Source: Lachnospiraceae bacterium
GTDB lineage: Bacteria > Bacillota > Clostridia > Lachnospirales > Lachnospiraceae
Reading direction: 5' to 3'
Assembly: GCA_014803415.1 (NCBI GenBank)
Contig: JAAVBZ010000023.1
Span: 346,091-395,733 of the forward strand
DNA length: 49,643 nt
Positions 1-8,232 of this stretch are shown piece by piece. Below the pieces are notes generated by a model. That model had not been told where the DNA came from and made no database searches. It saw only the letters and a list, made by a program, of their open reading frames with translations. The stretch's first letter is position 1. Each line of letters begins with the position of its first letter. Made by a program: the position numbers and the translations under genes.

Positions 1-74
1 ACGAGTCTAGTGTCCGCTACGCTTTTTGCGGAGCGAGAGCGCGGTGACGCAGATATTAACTTCACTCTGAGCGA
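1..74. repeat. Partial copy of a palindromic MITE-like repeat (family B)
   Basis: This stretch is the reverse-complement counterpart of the left arm of the palindromic element at 21734-21870. Shared blocks include AGATATTAACTTC, GCTACGCTTTTT and a GCGGAGCGAGAGCGCGG-like stretch. Only one arm is visible because the window begins inside it. It lies upstream of the hybrid kinase promoter and contains no credible coding sequence. Confidence 0.7.
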
Positions 75-141
75 CCGGTTTTGCACGCGTGTGAAAAGAG
101 ACATTTTATTACCAATATGGAAGCTGAAAATATGCAGAATA

Positions 142-171
142 TTGACATATATTCACACCCTTTGTTACAAT
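142..171 (+). promoter_or_regulatory. Sigma-A-type promoter of the hybrid kinase
   Basis: TTGACA at 142-147 and TACAAT at 166-171 are separated by 18 bp. The next start codon, with a GGGGGAG ribosome binding site, is at 215. Confidence 0.65.
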
Positions 172-214
172 AACAATAAGTAGTTATACCGACGGATATC
201 AGGGGGAGATCAGT

Positions 215-3200
215 ATGTATCATTGTCATACTCATATATATTTGGCAGGTTGTGCGGAAAATTTGTTTGATATCATTAGGAAAGCAGAACCGCTCACGCA
301 TTTCACGCATACTTTTACCGAGAGCAAGGCTGTAGATAAGGCAATGGCAGCTGCGGCAGATGTGATTTTTGCCGATCTGTGTGGATGGAATGTGCAGGAA
401 GCGGTGCGGACGCTGATAGAGAGTAAGCGCGGGGAGACCGAGCTTATTCTGTTTGCGGATAAAGAGCAGATTTCCCTTCTGACAGAATATATGGATAATA
501 TTGAAGATATCTGGACGACTCCGATGTCGGACGAGGAGATCGGATTCCGTTTCCGGCGATGGCAGAGGGATTATAAGGACAGCAAGGACGCATGGCAGAC
601 GAATCAGTTTTTTGAGGCCACTATTAACAGCACGCCGAATCTTGTCTGGTATAAAGATAAAGGCGGCATACATGAGAAGGTGAATGACAGTTTCTGTTCT
701 ACGGTAAATAAGACTAAGGAACAGGTGGAAGGCCGCGAACATGCTTATATATGGGACGTGGAGCAGGAAGATCCTGCCTGCATCGAATCGGAAGAGAAGG
801 TTATGGACAGCGGGAGGACCTGTATATCTGAGGAGACGATTCAGGTCAGTGACGGGCAGCGGGTACTGATTACATACAAATCGCCGTTGTATGACGTTGA
901 TAATAGTGTGATGGGAACGGTGGGGGTTGGCATTGATATAACCCGCGAACGCGAGTATGAGAAGGAAATTATTAAGAAGACACGTACTCTGGAGAAGATC
1001 TTTACCAGTATAGAGTGCGGTGTGCTGTGCCATTCTCTGGACGGAAAAAGGATTATAAGTGTGAATAAGGCGGCACTCAAGATTCTGGGATATGATTCGA
1101 GAGAAGAATTAATGAAACAAGGTTTTGGAATGGTTGCCGCTTCTGTTGTAGATGAAGACAAGCCGATTATTCAGAGTAAGATCAAGAAACTTAAGGAGGT
1201 TGGCGACAGCTGTAATATAGAGTATCGAGTGCAGCATAAAAACGGAGATATCCTGCATGTTATGGGTAATGTTAAGCTTCAGGAAGAGAACGGAGAAATG
1301 TTCTATCAGCGGTTTTTGCTGGACTGTACCGAACAGAAGCAGCGGGAGAAGAAGAACGCCAGATACCGGAGAGAATTGGTTCAGGCGCTGAGTATTGACT
1401 ATAAGCTTGTCTGCTTTGCCGATCTCGATACAGGCAGGGGATCGGTACTGCAGATTGACGATCCTGACGGGCAGGCGTTCGGAAATATTTTTGACGGAGA
1501 CATTATGTTCGGGGAATGCATGGAACTGTACGAACGCGGATTCGTGCATGCTGAGGACAGAGGAATGTTTCAGGCGGTAGCTGATTTGGAGCGGATCAGA
1601 GAGGAACTGCAGGAGAAGAAGACTTACTGTGTGAAATACCGTGTCGTGAGAGAACAGTCGGTAGAGTATTATGAGGTCAAAGTAGTACAGGTGGGAATCT
1701 GGGACGGACAGTCCGGCATAGTTATGGGCTTTCGTAACGTGGACGAGGAAACCCGCGCTGAGATGCAGAAGAAAGTCATACTTGAGAGTGCACTTGCACA
1801 GGCGAACAGAGCGAATGAAGCCAAGAGTGTTTTCCTCTCGAATATGTCGCATGACATTCGTACCCCGATGAATGCTATTGTCGGTTTTACGACACTTGCC
1901 ATTACGCATATTGATAGACGGGAACAGGTGAAGGAATATTTAGAGAAGATCATGGCATCCGGCAATCATTTGCTGAGTCTGATCAATGATGTGCTGGATA
2001 TGAGCCGCATTGAGAGCGGCAAGATGCAACTGGAGGAAAAGGTATGCAGTCTGCCGGATGTGGCGCATGGTCTGTCTAATATTCTGCAGGCCAATGTACG
2101 TGCAAAACGTCAGGAACTCAATATTGATACGGTGGATGTTGTAAACGAGGAGATCTACTGCGATAAGCTGCGTCTGAATCAGGTGCTCTTAAATCTGGTC
2201 GGCAATGCCGTGAAGTATACACCGGAGGGCGGAACCATCAATGTGCGTATTACCGAGCAGCCGGTGGACAGGGAGGGCTACGCGGGTTATGTATTTACGG
2301 TAAAAGATACCGGTATCGGTATGAGCGAAGAGTTCCTGAAGCACGTTTTTGAACCTTTTGAAAGGGAAGAGAATTCAACAATCAGCGGTATTCAGGGAAC
2401 GGGACTCGGTATGGCCATCACCAAGAATATTGTTGATATGATGAACGGCAATATAGAAGTACAGAGCGAGCAGGGTGTGGGAACACAGTTTGACGTATCT
2501 TTTATCTTCCGAGTACATGTCGGGGAAGAAACGGAATATATTATTCCCGAGCTGAAAAATTGCAGGGCATTAGTGGTAGACAGCAATCCGGACAGCTGTG
2601 AGGGGATATCCAATATGCTTGGACAGATCGGTATGCGTGCCGAGTGGGCGACATCGGAAGAAGAGGCAGTAGTGCAGAGCCGGGAGGCAGCCATGTTAGG
2701 CGATGATTACAAAGTCTATGTGATCGGTTGGATGCTGCCTGAGATTGACGGAATCGAGATTGCCCGCAAGATACGGGAAGAAATAGATCAGGAGGCGATC
2801 GTCATTATCCTGACGACATATGATTGGGCGGACATCGAGGATGAGGCGAAGGCCGCCGGCGTTACGGCATTTTGCAACAAACCGCTGTTCCTGTCGAAGC
2901 TGCGGAAATGTCTTGATTCCATCCTGCATGGTGAACAACTTGAGGTGCAGGAGAACAGATTGGATATGTCACACCTGAAAGGTGCACGTATCCTTCTGGC
3001 TGAGGATGTGGATTTGAACCAGGAGATCGCCGTGGAAATTCTGGGAGATGCCGGATTTGTGACGGAAGTAGCCCGGAATGGTCAGGAGGCTGTAGAGATG
3101 GTGGAAAGATCCGAACCGGGTTATTATCAGCTGGTGCTGATGGATATTCAGATGCCGATAATGAACGGATATAAGGCGACTCAAGCGATTCGTAGCCTCA

Positions 3201-3361
3201 AGAATCACAAGCTTGCCTCAATACCGATTCTGGCGATGTCTGCAAATGCTTTCGAGGAAGATAAGCAGGAGGCTTTGCGGAGCGGTATGAACGGACATAT
3301 CGCGAAGCCTATTGATATAGACAGTATGTTTGAGACTCTTCGCAAAGTGCTGAAACCATAG
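215..3361 (+). CDS. Cytosolic PAS-rich hybrid sensor histidine kinase / response regulator
   Basis: A 1048-residue hybrid kinase with no transmembrane segment, so probably an intracellular sensor. Order: an N-terminal region of about 115 residues that looks like a degenerate receiver; PAS domains near residues 130-245 and 255-375; a third PAS-like region near 390-515; a HisKA domain with the H-box SHDIRTPMN (His546); and a HATPase domain (N-box NLVGNAVKYTPEGG, G-box GTGLGMAI). Two receiver domains end the protein. The first (about residues 785-900) has Gly838 where the phosphoacceptor Asp is expected (VIGWMLPEIDG), so it looks inactive. The second is canonical, with Asp977 in LMDIQMP. The start is set by a GGGGGAG site 8-9 bases upstream. 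No partner gene is adjacent, and the signal and output are unknown. Confidence 0.93.
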   Translation: MYHCHTHIYLAGCAENLFDIIRKAEPLTHFTHTFTESKAVDKAMAAAADVIFADLCGWNVQEAVRTLIESKRGETELILFADKEQISLLTEYMDNIEDIWTTPMSDEEIGFRFRRWQRDYKDSKDAWQTNQFFEATINSTPNLVWYKDKGGIHEKVNDSFCSTVNKTKEQVEGREHAYIWDVEQEDPACIESEEKVMDSGRTCISEETIQVSDGQRVLITYKSPLYDVDNSVMGTVGVGIDITREREYEKEIIKKTRTLEKIFTSIECGVLCHSLDGKRIISVNKAALKILGYDSREELMKQGFGMVAASVVDEDKPIIQSKIKKLKEVGDSCNIEYRVQHKNGDILHVMGNVKLQEENGEMFYQRFLLDCTEQKQREKKNARYRRELVQALSIDYKLVCFADLDTGRGSVLQIDDPDGQAFGNIFDGDIMFGECMELYERGFVHAEDRGMFQAVADLERIREELQEKKTYCVKYRVVREQSVEYYEVKVVQVGIWDGQSGIVMGFRNVDEETRAEMQKKVILESALAQANRANEAKSVFLSNMSHDIRTPMNAIVGFTTLAITHIDRREQVKEYLEKIMASGNHLLSLINDVLDMSRIESGKMQLEEKVCSLPDVAHGLSNILQANVRAKRQELNIDTVDVVNEEIYCDKLRLNQVLLNLVGNAVKYTPEGGTINVRITEQPVDREGYAGYVFTVKDTGIGMSEEFLKHVFEPFEREENSTISGIQGTGLGMAITKNIVDMMNGNIEVQSEQGVGTQFDVSFIFRVHVGEETEYIIPELKNCRALVVDSNPDSCEGISNMLGQIGMRAEWATSEEEAVVQSREAAMLGDDYKVYVIGWMLPEIDGIEIARKIREEIDQEAIVIILTTYDWADIEDEAKAAGVTAFCNKPLFLSKLRKCLDSILHGEQLEVQENRLDMSHLKGARILLAEDVDLNQEIAVEILGDAGFVTEVARNGQEAVEMVERSEPGYYQLVLMDIQMPIMNGYKATQAIRSLKNHKLASIPILAMSANAFEEDKQEALRSGMNGHIAKPIDIDSMFETLRKVLKP

Positions 3362-3394
3362 AAAGGCGTAATGAAAATATTTCACAATTTCAGC

Positions 3395-3423
3395 TTGCTA
3401 TTATTGTGTAGTTGTGCTAAAAT
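3395..3423 (+). promoter_or_regulatory. Promoter of the ACT-domain / hom region
   Basis: TTGCTA at 3395-3400 and TAAAAT at 3418-3423 have an exact 17-bp spacer. They lie directly upstream of the ACT-domain gene and probably also serve hom, about 100 bp further on. Confidence 0.55.
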
Positions 3424-3475
3424 ATCCCTCGGTGACAAACATGTGTCTGTGGTGTAAAGACAGAGAGGCGTGGTT

Positions 3476-3919
3476 ATGAGGGAGACGGCCGGCTACTATG
3501 TAGTAAAACAGAAAGCCGTTCCTGAGGTGTTGCTTAAGGTCGTGGAAGCCAAGCGGCTGGTGGACTCAGGAAGGGCTTTATCCGTGCAGGAAGCGGTAGA
3601 TGAGGTAGGAATCAGTCGGAGTTCTTTCTATAAATATAAGGATGATATTTTCCCTTTTCATGATAATGCACAGGGAACAACGATCACCCTTACATTTCAG
3701 ATGGACGATGAGACAGGACTTTTGTCAGATGTTCTTAAGATCGTAGCTGACTGCGGAGCTAATATTCTGACGATTCATCAGAGTATTCCCATAAACGGTG
3801 TGGCATCTTTAAGTCTCAGTGTACAGGTGCTTCCGACTACGGGGAACGTGTCAGAGATGATAGAGGCTATGGAAGCAAAGACGGGCGTTCACAATGTGAA
3901 GATTGTGGCGAAAGAATAG
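3476..3919 (+). CDS. ACT domain-containing protein (PheB/UPF0735-like)
   Basis: A 147-residue protein. The N-terminal third has a small helix-turn-helix-like segment (VQEAVDEVGISRSSFYKYKDD), and the rest is an ACT domain (TLTFQMDDETGLLSDVLKIV...ANILTIHQS). ACT domains bind amino acids. This family commonly sits beside homoserine dehydrogenase or prephenate dehydratase genes and is presumed regulatory. ATG at 3476 is preferred over GTG at 3470 because the AGAGAGG site is then 7 bases away. It precedes hom in the same direction by about 100 bp, which fits a role in sensing an aspartate-family or aromatic amino acid. The ligand is inference. Confidence 0.88.
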   Translation: MRETAGYYVVKQKAVPEVLLKVVEAKRLVDSGRALSVQEAVDEVGISRSSFYKYKDDIFPFHDNAQGTTITLTFQMDDETGLLSDVLKIVADCGANILTIHQSIPINGVASLSLSVQVLPTTGNVSEMIEAMEAKTGVHNVKIVAKE

Positions 3920-4017
3920 TGTGAGAAGTACTTCTGAAGCTCACATGGAGGTTAGTGTGAGATAGCTTTCGGACTTGCAAGGTAAGTCACAAGGGATAAA
4001 GAGAGAGGAGCAATATT

Positions 4018-5226
4018 ATGATTCATGTAGCGGTATTAGGATACGGCACGGTGGGAAGCGGTGTTGTGGAAGTAATCGAGACGAACAAGAAGGATATCAA
4101 CAAAAGGGCGGCCACGGAGCTGAATATCAAATATATTCTGGATTTAAGGGATTTTCCGGGCGATCCGTATGAGGATAAGGTTGTACATGATTATAATATT
4201 ATTCTGAATGATCCGGAGGTTACGGTGATCTGTGAGACGATGGGCGGCCTTAAGCCGGCGTATGATTTTTCAAAACAGGCGCTGCTGGCGGGAAAGAGCG
4301 TGTGCACTTCTAACAAGGAACTGGTTGCAAACCATGGACCGGAGCTGATTCGTATCGCAAGAGAGAACCACTGCAATTATCTGTTTGAGGCAAGTGTGGG
4401 CGGCGGTATCCCGATTATTCGTCCACTTAATTACTCGTTGACAGCGGAGAAAATTGATTCTATTACAGGTATTTTAAACGGAACAACTAACTATATTCTG
4501 ACTAAAATGGATAAAGAGGGTGCGGATTTCGAAGATGTGTTGAAGGAAGCGCAGGAGAAGGGGTACGCAGAGAGGAATCCGGAGGCGGATGTGGAAGGCT
4601 ATGATGCGTGCCGCAAGATCGCCATTCTCTCATCGCTGATGTGTGGTAAGAATGTGAAATATGAAGAAATCTACACGGAGGGTATCACCAAGATATCTGC
4701 GGCGGATTTCTTATATGCAAAACAGATGAACAAATCCGTGAAGCTGCTTGCTATGAGCAGGGATACGGAGGACGGCTTCTTTGCGATGGTGGCGCCTTTT
4801 ATGATTTCCAGAGAACATCCGTTATACTGCGTGAACGATGTGTTTAACGCCATCTATGTGCATGGTAATATGCTGGGAGATTCTATGTACTATGGACGCG
4901 GTGCAGGTAAACTGCCCACAGCCAGCGCGGTGGTCTCTGATGTAGTAGATTGCGCGAGACATCAGGGCAAGACGGTTATGTGCTTCTGGGAAAATGAGGA
5001 CGTAAAGGTTGAGCAGATCGGAAACCATAAGGGCAAGTTCTTCGTCAGAGTTGCGGCTGACCGTAAAGATGCGGCGATGGAAGCGTTTGGCTCACTTGCT
5101 GAGGTCAACGTGGGAATCACGGAGGAATTCGGTTTTATGACGCAGGTGATGACCGAGCAAGAATTCAACGATAAGATCGAGAAGATCGGCGGATGTATCA
5201 ATAGAATACGGATTTTGAGTGTGTAA
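4018..5226 (+). CDS. hom: Homoserine dehydrogenase
   Basis: Reduces aspartate semialdehyde to homoserine with NAD(P)H, the branch point to threonine and methionine. The 402-residue protein begins with a Rossmann nucleotide-binding motif (VAVLGYGTVGSGVVEVI). The catalytic core includes SNKELVANHGPEL, GGGIPIIRPL and the substrate-binding segment GILNGTTNYILTKM. The catalytic Lys/Asp region follows in the ADVEGYDACRKIAIL stretch. A short ACT-like C-terminal region (about residues 335-402) suggests feedback control by threonine, as in the family. The ribosome binding site is GAGAGGAG. The aspartate kinase gene follows in the same direction, separated by a 127-bp gap that contains a family A repeat. 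Confidence 0.96.
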   Translation: MIHVAVLGYGTVGSGVVEVIETNKKDINKRAATELNIKYILDLRDFPGDPYEDKVVHDYNIILNDPEVTVICETMGGLKPAYDFSKQALLAGKSVCTSNKELVANHGPELIRIARENHCNYLFEASVGGGIPIIRPLNYSLTAEKIDSITGILNGTTNYILTKMDKEGADFEDVLKEAQEKGYAERNPEADVEGYDACRKIAILSSLMCGKNVKYEEIYTEGITKISAADFLYAKQMNKSVKLLAMSRDTEDGFFAMVAPFMISREHPLYCVNDVFNAIYVHGNMLGDSMYYGRGAGKLPTASAVVSDVVDCARHQGKTVMCFWENEDVKVEQIGNHKGKFFVRVAADRKDAAMEAFGSLAEVNVGITEEFGFMTQVMTEQEFNDKIEKIGGCINRIRILSV

Positions 5227-5253
5227 GTTTTTATGTTATAGGAAATATCTACG

Positions 5254-5335
5254 TTTATGCACGAGTTTGCGGAGCAAATCTCGCAACCCCGCGAAGCTCG
5301 CAATTGAACGCAGTTCAATTTTTTATTAAGATAGA
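5254..5335. repeat. Dispersed intergenic repeat, family A, copy 1
   Basis: Shares GAGTTTGC, CTCGCAACCCCGCGAAGCTC and CTCGCAATTGAACGCAGTT blocks with copies at 6799-6932, 25549-25589 and 29108-29182 (the last inverted). It lies between hom and lysC and is internally repetitive (CGAAGCTCGCAA-type units). Confidence 0.7.
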
Positions 5336-5352
5336 ATTACGAGGGAAATATT

Positions 5353-6672
5353 ATGAGAAAAGTAGTGAAATTCGGCGGCAGTTCACTTGCAAGCGCCGAG
5401 CAGTTTAAAAAAGTAGGAGATATCGTTCGGGCGGACAACGAGCGCCGGTTCGTAGTGCCTTCCGCACCGGGCAAGCGCGATGCCAATGATACGAAAGTGA
5501 CGGATATGCTGTATGCCTGCTATGATTTGGCGGAGCAGGGCAGCGATTTTAAAGCACAGCTTCAGGCAATCAAGGAGAGATATCAGGAGATTATCGACGG
5601 GCTGGAGCTAAAGCTGAGCCTAGAGGATGAATTTAAGACCATTGAGAAGAATTTTAAACAGAAGGCAGGTTCTGATTATGCCGCTTCCCGGGGAGAATAT
5701 CTGAATGGGATTATTATGGCGGAGTATCTGGGATTTGAATTCGTGGATGCTGCGCAGGTCGTTCTTTTTAGTGATGACGGAGAATTTGATGCCGAGCTCA
5801 CCAACAAGAAGCTGCAGGATAGACTGGAGCATGTGGAATTTGCGGTAATTCCCGGCTTCTATGGTGCATATGAGGACGGCAGGGTCAAGACTTTCTCAAG
5901 GGGCGGCTCCGATATTACCGGCTCCCTCGTGGCGAGAGCGGTGAAGGCTAATGTGTATGAGAACTGGACGGACACATCAGGATTTTTGATTGCCGATCCG
6001 CGCATTATCTATAAACCGGAGGGGATCGAAACTATCACATATAAGGAGCTGCGTGAGCTGGCATATATGGGTGCGCAGGTATTTCACGAGGACGCGATCT
6101 TTCCTGTCAGGAGAGCTGGTATTCCCATCAATATCCGCAATACCAATGCACCGCAGGATAACGGTACATGGATCGTGGAGAGCACCTGCCAGAAATCGAA
6201 GTATGTGATCACGGGCATTGCCGGCAAGAAAGGTTTCTGTGCGGTGAACATCGATAAAGATATGATGAATTCGGAAATCGGGTTCGGCCGTAAGGTATTA
6301 CAGGCCTTTGAGGAAAACGGCATTTCCTTCGAACATGTGCCTTCGGGAATTGATACCATGACTGTATTCGTGCATCAGGACGAGTTTATGCATAAGGAGC
6401 AGCAGGTGGTGTCTGCCATTCACAGACTGGCGGATCCCGATCACATTGAGATTGAAGGAGATTTCGCTTTGATTGCCGTTGTGGGACGAGGCATGAAGTC
6501 TACCCGCGGTACGGCCGGCAGAATCTTCTCGGCACTGGCGCATGCCAATGTCAACGTTAAGATGATTGACCAGGGTTCCAGCGAGTTAAATATTATCATC
6601 GGTGTTTCTAATGCAGATTTCGAGGGAGCAATTAAGGCTATCTATGATATTTTTGTGAGAATTCAGATCTGA
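5353..6672 (+). CDS. lysC: Aspartate kinase
   Basis: Phosphorylates aspartate, the committed step to lysine, threonine and methionine. The 439-residue protein has the N-terminal signature KFGGSSLASAEQF, the aspartate-binding region FSRGGSDITGSLVARAV, and two C-terminal ACT domains. The first ACT starts near YVITGIAGKKGFCAVNI and the second near FALIAVVGRGM, ending with VNVKMIDQGSSELNIIIGV. These normally carry lysine and/or threonine feedback sites. The RBS is GAGGG, 8 bases before ATG. It forms a pathway cluster with hom and the ACT-domain gene. A strong terminator follows. Confidence 0.95.
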   Translation: MRKVVKFGGSSLASAEQFKKVGDIVRADNERRFVVPSAPGKRDANDTKVTDMLYACYDLAEQGSDFKAQLQAIKERYQEIIDGLELKLSLEDEFKTIEKNFKQKAGSDYAASRGEYLNGIIMAEYLGFEFVDAAQVVLFSDDGEFDAELTNKKLQDRLEHVEFAVIPGFYGAYEDGRVKTFSRGGSDITGSLVARAVKANVYENWTDTSGFLIADPRIIYKPEGIETITYKELRELAYMGAQVFHEDAIFPVRRAGIPINIRNTNAPQDNGTWIVESTCQKSKYVITGIAGKKGFCAVNIDKDMMNSEIGFGRKVLQAFEENGISFEHVPSGIDTMTVFVHQDEFMHKEQQVVSAIHRLADPDHIEIEGDFALIAVVGRGMKSTRGTAGRIFSALAHANVNVKMIDQGSSELNIIIGVSNADFEGAIKAIYDIFVRIQI

Positions 6673-6738
6673 CAGACTTAAGGATTTTCATGTCAATAGG
6701 GTTGCCGGATACGAACCGGTCAGCCGGAAAATATGGAT

Positions 6739-6787
6739 AATAAAAAGACAGGGTTTCGCATTTTATGTGTGCCCCTGTCTTTTTATT
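6739..6787. terminator. Rho-independent terminator after lysC
   Basis: The arms AATAAAAAGACAGGG and CCCTGTCTTTTTATT flank an 18-base loop. The A-rich and T-rich flanks make it potentially bidirectional, serving lysC from the left. Confidence 0.85.
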
Positions 6788-6798
6788 ATATAGAAAAA

Positions 6799-6932
6799 TT
6801 CTCGTTCATGCATGAGTTTGCAAAGATGCGTAGCATCTCATGAGCAATATCCCGCAACCCTGCGAAACTCACAACTCCGCGAAGAGCGCAACCCCGCGAA
6901 GCTCGCAATCGAGTGAAGCTCGATTTTTTAAT
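6799..6932. repeat. Dispersed intergenic repeat, family A, copy 2 (longest)
   Basis: Contains GAGTTTGCAAAGATGCG, a TAGCATCTCATGAGCAATATC stretch, and several CGAAG(C)-CGCAACCC units ending in CGCAATCGAGTGAAGCTCG. The element runs up to the stop codon of the convergent LUD gene. Confidence 0.75.
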
Positions 6933-7563
6933 AACCGAGAGATTCTCCCACCAGATATACCTTGATCCTTCCGGTGTGACCGCTTCTTCTTGTGATTACG
7001 ATCTGATTGCAGAAGCATTCCGGTGCGAGACAGTTATGGCAGGTGCCCGTAGCTGCACAGGGAATGTTCCTGTTAAGCCGGATCGCGTTGGACGGGGAAG
7101 CCATGTTGCGCACTCTGGCAACACCGCTCTCTATATCCGTAACAACTTTATTCATGCCTACTACAAGGATGACATGGCGCGGACCCTGAATTAAGCAGGC
7201 GACACGGTTGCCGTTTCCGTCGATATTGATCAGTTCGCCGTCCAGTGTGATGGCGTTGCTGCTCATCAGATAGTAGTCGGCGAGAACGGTACGTGCATAG
7301 AGTGCACGGGCTTCTTCCGGATCTTTTGCGGCAGCGCGGTCAATCAGTTCATATGCTCCGTTATGTATGCGGTCCATCAGACCGGATTCCTTGATACTTT
7401 CGCTTCCGCCCCAACTGATGACAGATCCTTCGGGTATGGATTGGACGATGGCCTGTGTACATTCGGCGGCAGTCTCGAAATAGAAACCTTCCATATTGCG
7501 TTTTTCCAGATTTTTAATAATTGTCTCAGCCTGTTTGCCGAGGGCGGTCAGTTTGTGTGACAT
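6928..7563 (-). CDS. LUD-domain protein (lactate-utilisation LutC-like family)
   Basis: A 211-residue stand-alone LUD domain protein. LutC-type proteins are accessory components of an Fe-S lactate oxidation complex, and many stand-alone members have unknown roles. Visible family features are SIPEGSVISWGGSESIKESGL, YLMSSNAITLDGELINIDGNGNR and LVVGMNKVV. A cysteine cluster at the C-terminus (CAATGTCHNCLAPECFC) could bind a metal or Fe-S centre. The start at 7563 is set by GGAGG seven bases upstream; the upstream reading frame lacks a site. No lutA or lutB is nearby, so a lactate role is not supported here. It is transcribed convergently to lysC. Confidence 0.88.
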   Translation of the reverse strand: MSHKLTALGKQAETIIKNLEKRNMEGFYFETAAECTQAIVQSIPEGSVISWGGSESIKESGLMDRIHNGAYELIDRAAAKDPEEARALYARTVLADYYLMSSNAITLDGELINIDGNGNRVACLIQGPRHVILVVGMNKVVTDIESGVARVRNMASPSNAIRLNRNIPCAATGTCHNCLAPECFCNQIVITRRSGHTGRIKVYLVGESLGY

Positions 7564-7757
7564 GGTTTTACCTCCGTTTCCTGTTATATGTACTCTTATT
7601 TGTATTTCTGAAAGACAATAATAGTATAGCATTATCGGTGAAAAGTTTGCAAGGCAATGAAAAGACTGCAAATAATAGGGGAAAAGTGGCAAAAATGTGA
7701 TAATTTACATATAAATGAGAAAAAATGTAAAAATAATAAATTTTTTAAAGAAATGTG

Positions 7758-7785
7758 TTGACAAATAAAAAATAGGTGATAGAAT
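7758..7785 (+). promoter_or_regulatory. Promoter of the candidate noncoding transcript
   Basis: TTGACA at 7758-7763 and TAGAAT at 7780-7785 are 16 bp apart. Downstream is about 300 bp without a convincing ORF, then a GC-rich hairpin. Confidence 0.55.
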
Positions 7786-7792
7786 AAAATCA

Positions 7793-8086
7793 TCAACAAG
7801 AACAATTCACATAGATACTCTAAAAGAAAGAGAGGTACGGTCCACCGAAAACATAATTTAAAAACCATTTAAAGTACAAATGAATAAGGAACCAATGACA
7901 AAGCAGTGAGAACGTAGTCGAGTACAGAAGAGAAAGTAACGAATCACAGATGATAAGGGAATCGGACGTTACAGTATATGCATACGAAAGAGAAATGGAA
8001 AGAGTACGGAAGAAAAATGGAGGTATGGACCATTGGATAGCGTAGTTTAGAAGCGGGTATTAATCGGAAAGGATTAGTACCCGCTT
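7793..8086 (+). ncRNA. Candidate noncoding RNA, unidentified
   Basis: The 7564-8232 gap has no gene longer than about 15 codons. A good promoter is followed by a purine-rich stretch, then a stem-loop at 8051-8086 (AGCGGGTATTAATC pairing with GATTAGTACCCGCT). GGTCCA near 7842 can pair with TGGACC near 8024, closing a domain of about 190 nt. It does not match tmRNA, SRP RNA, RNase P RNA or T-box signatures that I can recognise. It could also be a long leader of the GH3 gene. The hairpin lacks a clear T run. Confidence 0.35.
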
Positions 8087-8232
8087 CGCTGTGCGCTTAA
8101 ATCGTGTACTTAATACAAAGAGATATAAAAAAAGTAAACATAAAAATTATGTGGCATATTTCCTAAAAATAGGTTATATTATAATTGCCACATACTATAT
8201 CTTGTATGTCGGTACACAATAGGAGGAAAAAT

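Noticed and set aside
62-1909. Long minus-strand frames opposite the PAS kinase
   Set aside because: No ribosome binding site, no domain, and composition explained by the codon bias of the real gene on the other strand.
3920-4017. T-box or amino-acid riboswitch before hom
   Set aside because: Small hairpins only; no T-box GGTGGNACCGCG-type sequence, lysine or SAM riboswitch core was seen here or before lysC.
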